16,619 nt of DNA from Flavobacteriaceae bacterium (GTDB lineage: Bacteria; Bacteroidota; Bacteroidia; Flavobacteriales; Flavobacteriaceae). The DNA lies in NCBI GenBank assembly GCA_029253805.1, contig JAQWYU010000153.1, positions 1-16,619 on the forward strand, written 5' to 3'. A model generated the notes under the pieces. The model searched no databases and was not told the origin of the DNA. It was given only the letters and a program-made list of their open reading frames with translations. Position numbers and translations under genes: made by a program. Below, in pieces: positions 7,896 through 15,689 of this stretch; position 1 is the first letter of the stretch, and every line of letters starts with the position of its first letter.

Positions 7896-8321
7896 CTATT
7901 TAGAAAAAATATGAGACGAATTTTTAAAGGCTTTAAATTCCAAGGCGTTACCCGATGGGTCATAAAAAAACAAAGTAGCTTGTTCCCCAGCAAGCCCCTT
8001 GAAGCGAATGTAGGGTTTTATAATAAATTTTACTTTTTTATGTTTTAAGTGTTCTGAAAAAATTTTAAAATTTTCCCAAGACAAAATAATTCCAAAATGA
8101 GGGACCGGCACTTGTTGGCCATCCACTTTATTTACATAGTGATTAGTTTCAGCTTCTTTAGGTTTGTGATGGATCACGAGTTGATGACCAAAAAAATTAA
8201 AGTCTACCCAATGGTCACTACTGCGCCCTTCTTTGCATTTTAAAATATCTCTGTAAAAAACACGGCATACTTCTAGATTCCACACTGGCACTGCTAAATG
8301 AAATGGAGGTAAAGTATTCAT
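7896..8321 (-). CDS. VOC-fold (glyoxalase/dioxygenase superfamily) protein
   Basis: A 141-residue protein with two beta-alpha-beta-beta-beta modules of the vicinal oxygen chelate superfamily. The start FHLAVPVWNLEVCRVFY (7-23) and the end DPSGNALEFKAF (121-132) are hallmark blocks. His8, His75 (PHFGI) and Glu128 are the likely metal ligands. The superfamily includes glyoxalase I, extradiol dioxygenases and antibiotic-binding proteins, so the reaction cannot be assigned. The start ATG overlaps the rluF stop as ATGA (8321-8318), which points to translational coupling. It is the last gene of the minus-strand cluster and runs tail to tail into folD. Confidence 0.85.
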   Translation of the reverse strand: MNTLPPFHLAVPVWNLEVCRVFYRDILKCKEGRSSDHWVDFNFFGHQLVIHHKPKEAETNHYVNKVDGQQVPVPHFGIILSWENFKIFSEHLKHKKVKFIIKPYIRFKGLAGEQATLFFYDPSGNALEFKAFKNSSHIFSK

Positions 8322-9052
8322 TCGATGTTTTTTTTAGAATATTTCAAAGTTTCATTTAAGTTGTTTAACTCAACATCTGTTAAATCGCGGTAGGTTCCAA
8401 CTGCACAATTTTGGTAAATATTCATGATGCGCGTCCGCACAAGCGATTGAACCTCATAGTTAAGATATTCGCACATGCGACGAATTTGACGATTGAGTCC
8501 TTGAGTCAAAATTATTTTAAACTCAAAAGTACTTAGTTTTTCTACGCCACAAGGTTTGGTGGTTTTGCCGAGATCTTCTAAATAAATTCCTGCAGACATG
8601 CGTTGTGTAAAAGTTTGTGAGATAGGTTTATCAACTTTAACAATATATTCTTTTTCGTGATTGTTACTCGCGCGAAGAATTTTATTTACGATATCACCAT
8701 CATCTGTCAATAAAATTAAACCTTCACTATCTTTGTCTAGTCTTCCAATTGGAAAAATCCTAGTTGGATAATTTATATAATCAATAATATTGTTTTTCTC
8801 AACGCCTGTGTCTGTAGTACAAACGATCCCTACAGGTTTATTAAAGGCGATGTAGGTTCTCTTTTTAGTGTCATTAAGAATTATTTTTCCGTCAACTTTT
8901 ACTTCGTCGCTAGGAATTACTTTAGTACCCATTTCTGGAACTACATCATTTATTGTGACGCGCCCTTCAGAAATTAATTTATCCGCAGAGCGTCGCGAAC
9001 AGTACCCTGCCTCACTTAAATATTTGTTAAGCCTTATTTTCATTGGATTCAT
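8318..9052 (-). CDS. rluF: 23S rRNA pseudouridine synthase, RluF family
   Basis: The enzyme isomerises uridine to pseudouridine in RNA; E. coli RluF acts on 23S rRNA U2604 and on tRNA-Tyr. The 244-residue product has an N-terminal S4 RNA-binding domain (about 5-60; RLNKYLSEAGYCSRRSADKL) and an RsuA/RluB/E/F-type catalytic domain. The latter has FNKPVGIVCTTD (70-81), GRLDKDSEG (103-111) with catalytic Asp106, and LTQGLNRQIRRMCEYL (182-197). The blocks fit RluF better than RsuA or RluB, but the exact target base in this organism is inferred. The ATG at 9052 is used here; a second Met follows at codon 4. It follows the hydrolase gene by 19 bp and overlaps the VOC gene by 4 bp. Confidence 0.9.
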   Translation of the reverse strand: MNPMKIRLNKYLSEAGYCSRRSADKLISEGRVTINDVVPEMGTKVIPSDEVKVDGKIILNDTKKRTYIAFNKPVGIVCTTDTGVEKNNIIDYINYPTRIFPIGRLDKDSEGLILLTDDGDIVNKILRASNNHEKEYIVKVDKPISQTFTQRMSAGIYLEDLGKTTKPCGVEKLSTFEFKIILTQGLNRQIRRMCEYLNYEVQSLVRTRIMNIYQNCAVGTYRDLTDVELNNLNETLKYSKKNIE

Positions 9053-9071
9053 AGTGTAAATTTACGAAACT

Positions 9072-9899
9072 TTAATCGCTCAAAAATTTTATTATTTCAT
9101 CATAAATATATTTGCCTTTCAAAGAATGTCCTAGTCCTTCAGTAGAGATAAGTTTGGCGTTTTTGAACTGTAAGTCTATTTCTAGTGCGTCATCATAGGG
9201 AATGACAGGGTCTCTTTTGTCATGAAAGATTAAGCCACGGCAGTCGATGTTTTTGATAAAGTTTGCAGTTGAATAATAGCTAGGAGGGTGTCCAAATGTG
9301 AGTTTGATATAGCGATCTATGCCTTTGTCTATGTTATTTCTAAAACCCATTATTTTCTTGTAACGCTCGATAATGGCTGCAAATGTTGATGGAGCACCTA
9401 AAAGCACAATTTTTTTAGCATCGCTGTAGTTTTTTTTGTGAAGAAAAAATATGATTGACATTGCTCCGACTGAATGTCCAACAAATATAGTAGGTTTAAA
9501 TTTTTGACTCACTACATTGATAAATTCTGAATAGAGTATGGCGTCAAAGGAGTCGCTACCAGAGCCCCCATGAGCAGGAGCGTCAATTGCAATAATATTG
9601 TAGCCCTCTTTATGAAACTTTTCAATTTTATTTCGCCAACGACTACTGTTGCTTTCCCAACCGTGCACTAAAAGTATGGTTTCTTTTGGTCCTTTCCATT
9701 GGTATATTTGAATATTTAAGTCAAGATAATACATTGTTGACTTGATTGCTGTATCTAAAAACAAATGTGCATTAGTAGATAACTTACCTTTTCGGGGTTT
9801 AGAGAATACTAGAAGTGCGAGTCTTGAAGCGAGTTTTGAGTTAAAAATTCCAATACTATTTAGGATTGCACCGATAATTTTTGGTAGTAGTGAATTCAT
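9072..9899 (-). CDS. Alpha/beta hydrolase
   Basis: A 275-residue serine hydrolase of the alpha/beta fold. After a helical N-terminal extension of about 70 residues that ends in the basic KPRKGK (34-39), the core shows LLVHGW (76-81, oxyanion region), the nucleophile elbow GHSVG (141-145, Ser143), the likely acid Asp230 in HDKRDPVIP, and the base His258 in GLGHSL. The triad is complete, so it should be active as an esterase, lipase or similar; the substrate is unknown. The start chosen is ATG 9899-9897, which shares its A with the cupin TAA stop (TAATG). A longer open frame to 9947 would overlap the cupin by about 50 bp and is less likely. There is no signal peptide, so it is probably cytoplasmic or membrane-peripheral. 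Confidence 0.88.
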   Translation of the reverse strand: MNSLLPKIIGAILNSIGIFNSKLASRLALLVFSKPRKGKLSTNAHLFLDTAIKSTMYYLDLNIQIYQWKGPKETILLVHGWESNSSRWRNKIEKFHKEGYNIIAIDAPAHGGSGSDSFDAILYSEFINVVSQKFKPTIFVGHSVGAMSIIFFLHKKNYSDAKKIVLLGAPSTFAAIIERYKKIMGFRNNIDKGIDRYIKLTFGHPPSYYSTANFIKNIDCRGLIFHDKRDPVIPYDDALEIDLQFKNAKLISTEGLGHSLKGKYIYDEIIKFLSD

Positions 9900-10264
9900 T
9901 AATTCGTTTCTCTGTTTGCGTTTTTTAAACAAAATGCAGGGGTGCAAATGGCTAAGTATTCACAAGACTCATCATAAGGGTTTGAATATTGCACTCGAGT
10001 ATTTTTACATATCTTTATAGACTGACCTGCTTTTAAAACTATTTTTTCGTTGTCAATAATAAATTGTTTTTTCCCTTTAATTATGTAAGTAAACTCATCG
10101 AAACTTGGAGTTTGGAAAGGCTCACTCCAGCCAGGTGGAGCGACCATGTGTGCGATGCTAAGTACGCTATTTCCGTCAGTCGCTTTACCAAAATATTCTT
10201 TTATTAATTTGCCATCAGTAGTTGGAACAATAAATGGATCTTTTGAAATTTTATATCCTCCCAT
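9899..10264 (-). CDS. Small cupin-domain protein lacking the canonical His ligands
   Basis: A 121-residue single-domain protein with the cupin beta-barrel pattern: APPGWSEPFQTPSFDEFTYIIKGK (42-65) corresponds to motif 1, and AGQSIKICKNTRVQYSNP (79-96) to motif 2. The usual HxH of motif 1 is absent, while the Glu (57) and Gly (64) positions remain, and motif 2 has Gln92 where His is expected. His39 is the only histidine. Four cysteines lie in the last 40 residues (86, 101, 107, 112). It may therefore bind a small molecule without the classical metal site, or use other ligands. It starts 3 bp after the lipoprotein stop and is coupled to the hydrolase by TAATG. Function is unknown. Confidence 0.8.
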   Translation of the reverse strand: MGGYKISKDPFIVPTTDGKLIKEYFGKATDGNSVLSIAHMVAPPGWSEPFQTPSFDEFTYIIKGKKQFIIDNEKIVLKAGQSIKICKNTRVQYSNPYDESCEYLAICTPAFCLKNANRETN

Positions 10265-10267
10265 AAT

Positions 10268-10822
10268 TTAGTGCCAGTAAATGTACAAATCTTTAATTTT
10301 AGCATTTTCTGGTATTGAGATCGCTTCAATTTTGCTATCAACATTATAACGAATTTCTTCTGGGAGTTCTGATTTACTGATTGTAAAATAAGCATTGATT
10401 TCATCAACTGAAATTACTAAGCTTCGAAGTGTATTTTGAATGCTTGAAATCTGATATTTTGAACTGAAATCTCCAAAAGTACTAAGTGTGTTTAAGCCGT
10501 CTTTGTTCTTAAAACGTGAATCCATAATTCGGACGGTTCGAATGGTAGAGAGTGAGTCTAGAGAGTGTTCCGGGTCCAGTTCAAGTAAAAGTTTCCCTGA
10601 AATTTTTTCATAAACACTAGTAGTGTTGGTGGTTCCTGTAAACTCATCTCCGCCAATATGTCTGCTCAAGGAGTCTTTTATGAAAACCGTCTTGAGGTCT
10701 TTAAATTTTGTGGAGTCTGTTAGTAACCCAATGCTATTTGACGAGATTGTGAATGGATTTGTTGATTTTTCACAGGCTGAACAAATGCCTAATAATGTTG
10801 CAATAAATAAATAATATTTCAT
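10268..10822 (-). CDS. Putative lipoprotein of unknown function
   Basis: I do not recognise a named family. The ATG at 10822 gives 184 residues; a TTG three codons upstream is the alternative. Residues 1-17 (MKYYLFIATLLGICSAC) look like a lipoprotein signal peptide, with Cys17 after Ser-Ala or possibly Cys14 after Leu-Gly-Ile as the lipidated residue. The mature part is polar with alternating beta-strand-like stretches: IGLLTDST (31-38), a GLNTLSTFGDF segment near the middle, and a C-terminal IPENAKIKDLYIYW. There are no further cysteines. It is the promoter-proximal gene of the five-gene minus-strand cluster and diverges from queE across the inverted-repeat region. It is probably exported and anchored in a membrane. 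Confidence 0.75.
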   Translation of the reverse strand: MKYYLFIATLLGICSACEKSTNPFTISSNSIGLLTDSTKFKDLKTVFIKDSLSRHIGGDEFTGTTNTTSVYEKISGKLLLELDPEHSLDSLSTIRTVRIMDSRFKNKDGLNTLSTFGDFSSKYQISSIQNTLRSLVISVDEINAYFTISKSELPEEIRYNVDSKIEAISIPENAKIKDLYIYWH

Positions 10823-10855
10823 GTGGTACAAAATTCTAAATTATTTTTACTCAAA

Positions 10856-10877
10856 TTCATAAAGTGAAATTTATGAA
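10856..10877. repeat. Hairpin TTCATAAA/TTTATGAA between the repeat arms
   Basis: TTCATAAA (10856-10863) and TTTATGAA (10870-10877) form a perfect 8-bp inverted repeat with the 6-nt loop GTGAAA. It overlaps the inner end of the left 19-bp arm by 2 bp and would lie in the 5' leader of the minus-strand transcript if that begins near 10893. It has no T-run after it on either strand, so it is not a terminator. Confidence 0.6.
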
Positions 10878-10899
10878 GCAATGAATGTTTAAGGGTTTA

Positions 10900-10907
10900 C
10901 AAAGATA
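10900..10907 (-). promoter_or_regulatory. Putative -7 promoter box (TATCTTTG) for the minus-strand cluster
   Basis: Read on the minus strand, TATCTTTG matches TAnnTTTG, 77 nt before the lipoprotein ATG. It lies between the two arms of the 19-bp inverted repeat. A TTG-type -33 element at 17-23 bp is not seen; the right repeat arm occupies that place instead. Confidence 0.45.
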
Positions 10908-10978
10908 GTTTAGTGGCTCGCCTTAAAATTTGAGTAAAAATAATTGAACTTTTATTACTTAAACCAAAAACAGTAAAC

Positions 10979-10986
10979 TATTTTTG
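10979..10986 (+). promoter_or_regulatory. Putative -7 promoter box (TATTTTTG) for queE
   Basis: TATTTTTG fits TAnnTTTG and lies only 6 nt before the queE ATG at 10993. If it is used, the transcript would begin at or next to the start codon, making it leaderless or nearly so. No TTG lies at the right distance; the closest is at 10944-10946, 32 bp upstream. Confidence 0.35.
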
Positions 10987-10992
10987 TTAAAT

Positions 10993-11625
10993 ATGTTAAA
11001 AACCGAAATTAAATCACTTGTTAGTCAAGGAAAAATGCTTCCTCTTATGGAGGCATTCTATACAATTCAAGGCGAAGGCTTTCATAAAGGAACTGCAGCT
11101 TATTTTATCAGAATAGGCGGTTGTGATGTTGGATGTCATTGGTGTGATGTTAAAGAGAGTTGGAATGCAGAACTGCACCCCCCTACTTCAATAGAGTCTA
11201 TTGTAGATCAGGCAGTTAGTCACAGTCAGACGATAGTAGTTACTGGAGGAGAGCCATTGATGTGGGATATGGGTCCTTTAGCGGCTAAGCTAAAGCTTAA
11301 AGGAATGCAGACGCACATCGAAACATCAGGTGCGTATAGGTTGACTGGGGATTGGGATTGGATATGTTTGTCACCGAAAAAATTAAAAACCCCATTAAAC
11401 GAAGTATATCATCAGGCTCACGAGCTAAAGGTAATTGTGTACAATCTAGATGATTTAAGATTTGCTGAAGATCAAGCAGCAAAAGTAAATTCAGACTGCA
11501 TTCTCTATTTGCAACCGGAGTGGAGTAAGCGAGATAAAATCATGCCTTTTATTGTAGAATATGTCATGAAACACCCAAAATGGAAGGTTTCACTTCAAAC
11601 ACACAAGTATTTAAATATTCCTTAG
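10993..11625 (+). CDS. queE: 7-carboxy-7-deazaguanine synthase (QueE), radical SAM
   Basis: QueE is the radical SAM enzyme that contracts 6-carboxy-tetrahydropterin to 7-carboxy-7-deazaguanine on the way to preQ0 and queuosine in tRNA. The 210-residue protein shows the QueE-type cluster motif Cys-x3-Cys-x2-Cys at Cys44, Cys48 and Cys51 (GGCDVGCHWCD), the substrate motif TIQGEG (24-29), TGGEPL (84-89) for SAM binding, ETSG (110-113) and the C-terminal LQTHKYLNIP. The ATG at 10993 is preferred over a TTG at 10984 because the latter lies inside a promoter-like box. queC, queD and queF are not in the window, so the pathway is split in this genome. A weak 5-bp stem with a T-rich tail follows the stop (11631-11653). 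Confidence 0.95.
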   Translation: MLKTEIKSLVSQGKMLPLMEAFYTIQGEGFHKGTAAYFIRIGGCDVGCHWCDVKESWNAELHPPTSIESIVDQAVSHSQTIVVTGGEPLMWDMGPLAAKLKLKGMQTHIETSGAYRLTGDWDWICLSPKKLKTPLNEVYHQAHELKVIVYNLDDLRFAEDQAAKVNSDCILYLQPEWSKRDKIMPFIVEYVMKHPKWKVSLQTHKYLNIP

Positions 11626-11739
11626 TATAAAATTAGTCTAATTGTTTATTTTTGATACATTTAACCATAATTTTAATAATATAAATTTAATTTTTATACT
11701 AAATTCATTAAATTACTTTTCATATGTAATCATTATGTC

Positions 11740-11762
11740 GTTTAATATTTAAAATATTAAAC
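11740..11762. promoter_or_regulatory. Perfect 23-bp palindrome upstream of asnB
   Basis: GTTTAATATTT (11740-11750) and AAATATTAAAC (11752-11762) are exact reverse complements around a single A. CATTAT (11731-11736) and ATAATG (11764-11769) extend the dyad outward after a short mismatch. It is centred 50 bp before the asnB ATG with no T-run beyond it. This looks like an operator for a dimeric regulator, or a strong AT-rich hairpin in the leader. The regulator cannot be named. Confidence 0.7.
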
Positions 11763-11771
11763 AATAATGTC

Positions 11772-11789
11772 ATATTTGAACTCAAATAT
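11772..11789. promoter_or_regulatory. Second palindrome (ATATTTGA-AC-TCAAATAT) upstream of asnB
   Basis: ATATTTGA (11772-11779) and TCAAATAT (11782-11789) form a perfect 8-bp dyad around AC. It lies 11 bp before the asnB ATG and 9 bp after the first palindrome. The two dyads are centred about 29.5 bp apart, near three helical turns. CATATTTG within it is one base short of the TAnnTTTG promoter box, so it may overlap the promoter. Confidence 0.6.
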
Positions 11790-11800
11790 AATAATTTACT

Positions 11801-13468
11801 ATGTGTGGGATTGTATGTGCTTTCGATCTAAAGCAAAAATCAGAAATATTAAGACCTTTGGTTCTCCAGATGTCAAAAAAAATTAGACATCGTGGTCCCG
11901 ATTGGAGTGGGATTTACAGCGACAATAAGACTATTATGGCTCATGAGCGTCTAGCAATAGTCGATCCTGCATCTGGAAAGCAGCCTCTTTTTAGCTTAGA
12001 TCGTAAATTAATTCTTGCAGCAAATGGTGAAATTTATAATCATCGCGAGATTAGAAGTCGTTATAAACATTCGTATAAATTTCAAACACAAAGTGATTGT
12101 GAAGTTATTTTGGCCTTATACAAACAAAAGGGAGTTGATTTTGTTGATGACTTAAATGGGATTTTTGGATTTGCTATATATGATGTTGAAAATGATGAAT
12201 ACTTTATTGCTCGTGATCACATGGGAGTAATTCCTCTATACATGGGCTGGGATCAAAACGGTACTTTCTATGTGGCTTCTGAACTGAAAGCTTTAGAAGG
12301 GCATTGTTCTAAAATTGAATTATTTCCACCAGGACATTTCCTTTCTAGTAAGGATGGTAAATTGGTCCAGTGGTATAAGAGGGAGTGGGTTGAGTTTTCT
12401 GCTGTCAAAGAAAATGAAACAAATATTTCAGAAATAAAAAAAGCACTAGAGGATGCAGTCCATAGGCAGCTAATGTCTGATGTCCCTTACGGGGTGTTAT
12501 TGTCTGGCGGATTAGATTCGTCTGTGACTTCTGCCATTGCAAAAAAATATGCTTCAATGCGCGTTGAGTCTAATGATCAAGCTGCAGCTTGGTGGCCACA
12601 GTTACATTCTTTTTCTGTTGGCCTTGAAGGTTCTCCTGATCTTGCTGCAGCTCAAGTAGTTGCTGACCATATTGGTACTATTCATCATGAAATAAAATTC
12701 ACTATTCAAGAAGGTTTAGACGCTATAAGAGATGTGGTGTATAATCTTGAGACTTACGATATTACAACCATCAGAGCTTCCACTCCTATGTACTTAATGG
12801 CGAGAGTTATAAAATCTATGGGAATTAAAATGGTTCTTTCGGGCGAAGGAGCAGATGAGTTGTTTGGAGGGTATTTATACTTTCATAAAGCGCCAAATGC
12901 TGAAGAGTTTCATGATGAAACCGTTCGAAAGCTTAATAAGCTACATATGTATGATTGTTTAAGAGCCAATAAGAGCTTGGCAGCTTGGGGAATTGAGGGT
13001 AGAGTCCCTTTTTTAGATAAAGAATTTATTGATGTAGCTATGCGAATTAATCCGCAAGATAAAATGATAAATGGAGAGCGTATGGAAAAATGGATAGTTC
13101 GAAAAGCGTTTGAAGATATATTGCCAGAAAGTGTAGTTTGGCGACAAAAGGAACAGTTTAGTGATGGAGTTGGATACAGTTGGATTGATACTCTTAAAAA
13201 AGTCGTAGGGAAGGCGGTTTCTGACGAGCAATTAAATAACGCACGTTATAGGTTCCCTATTCAGACTCCGCAGAACAAAGAAGAATTTTATTATAGATCT
13301 ATTTTTGAATCCTATTTTCCTAGTGATGCAGCTGCGCTTTGCGTTCCTCAAGAAGCGAGTGTAGCTTGTAGTACAAAAAGAGCTCTGGAATGGGATGAAG
13401 CTTTCAAAAACATGAATGACCCCAGCGGAAGAGCAGTGTCTAAAGTGCATGACAAGGCATATGATTAA
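11801..13468 (+). CDS. asnB: Asparagine synthetase B, glutamine-hydrolysing
   Basis: AsnB makes asparagine from aspartate, using glutamine as nitrogen donor and ATP, in the cytoplasm. The 555-residue product is the length of E. coli AsnB (554) and is collinear with it. The N-terminal Ntn glutaminase domain has nucleophile Cys2 (MCGI), Arg50 (HER), Asn75-Gly76 (NGEIYNH) and Asp99 (SDCE). The synthetase domain has the PP-loop SGGLDSS (235-241), LSGEGADELFGGY (346-358) and EGRVPFLD. The C-terminal tail NDPSGRAVSKVHDKAY also matches the enterobacterial type. This is the biosynthetic enzyme rather than one of the asnB-like proteins of polysaccharide loci. It follows two palindromes that probably control it. 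The gap from 13469 to 13725 shows no clear terminator. Confidence 0.97.
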   Translation: MCGIVCAFDLKQKSEILRPLVLQMSKKIRHRGPDWSGIYSDNKTIMAHERLAIVDPASGKQPLFSLDRKLILAANGEIYNHREIRSRYKHSYKFQTQSDCEVILALYKQKGVDFVDDLNGIFGFAIYDVENDEYFIARDHMGVIPLYMGWDQNGTFYVASELKALEGHCSKIELFPPGHFLSSKDGKLVQWYKREWVEFSAVKENETNISEIKKALEDAVHRQLMSDVPYGVLLSGGLDSSVTSAIAKKYASMRVESNDQAAAWWPQLHSFSVGLEGSPDLAAAQVVADHIGTIHHEIKFTIQEGLDAIRDVVYNLETYDITTIRASTPMYLMARVIKSMGIKMVLSGEGADELFGGYLYFHKAPNAEEFHDETVRKLNKLHMYDCLRANKSLAAWGIEGRVPFLDKEFIDVAMRINPQDKMINGERMEKWIVRKAFEDILPESVVWRQKEQFSDGVGYSWIDTLKKVVGKAVSDEQLNNARYRFPIQTPQNKEEFYYRSIFESYFPSDAAALCVPQEASVACSTKRALEWDEAFKNMNDPSGRAVSKVHDKAYD

Positions 13469-13661
13469 GTTTTGTTAGCTAAAAATAAGACTCTTACAGC
13501 CACTTTTTTATGAACTCAAATAATAGTTCTTATTTAAAAGCTCCTAAATCTACTTTAAGGCCTTTTTTAGCTTATTTAAGCATGTCTAGAAAAATTAATC
13601 AATTGTTAATAATTACAGTCAAATTCTCTGAAAACCACTTTAAGTTCCTTTGAGAATCATT

Positions 13662-13669
13662 TATATTTG
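13662..13669 (+). promoter_or_regulatory. Putative -7 promoter box (TATATTTG) for gyrB
   Basis: TATATTTG fits TAnnTTTG, 56 nt before the gyrB ATG. No TTG stands at 17-23 bp upstream. The leader downstream can form an imperfect hairpin between about 13668 and 13696 (TGTT...ATCA against TGATAACA), close to the expected start of transcription. Confidence 0.4.
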
Positions 13670-13707
13670 TTACTATCATGAATTTTTTGTGATAACACGA
13701 AATTTAA

Positions 13708-15666
<1,959 letters not shown>

Positions 15667-15689
15667 TTGAGTTTTTAAAATTCTCTAAA

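Larger units (their letters stand above)
10839..10945. repeat. Perfect 19-bp inverted repeat flanking the divergent promoter region
   Basis: AATTATTTTTACTCAAATT (10839-10857) is the exact reverse complement of AATTTGAGTAAAAATAATT (10927-10945), with 69 bp between the arms. The left arm ends 17 bp before the lipoprotein start and the right arm ends 47 bp before the queE ATG. The arrangement fits paired operator half-sites, DNA looping or a cruciform. It could also be the ends of a tiny non-autonomous element, although I see no target-site duplication and no repeated copy in this window. Confidence 0.85.

Noticed and set aside
9900..9947. N-terminal extension of the alpha/beta hydrolase (MHPCILFKKRKQRNEL)
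   Set aside because: It lies within the cupin coding region in another frame. The TAATG junction at 9899 gives a better start that matches the usual family N-terminus.
11631..11653. Small stem AATTA/TAATT with a T-rich tail after queE, as a terminator
   Set aside because: Only five A-T pairs with a 3-nt loop, and the T-run is interrupted by an A. Too weak to call.
13541..13575. AAGGCCTTTTTT segment after asnB as an intrinsic terminator
   Set aside because: The possible stem has bulges (AAGC-TCC-TAAA against TTTAGCTT) and no loop arrangement that precedes the T-run properly.
13510..13653. A 47-codon ORF (plus strand) in the asnB-gyrB gap beginning MNSNNSSYLK
   Set aside because: It is short and resembles no family I know. 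An open frame of this size is expected by chance in AT-rich DNA, and it has no visible promoter or ribosome signal of its own.
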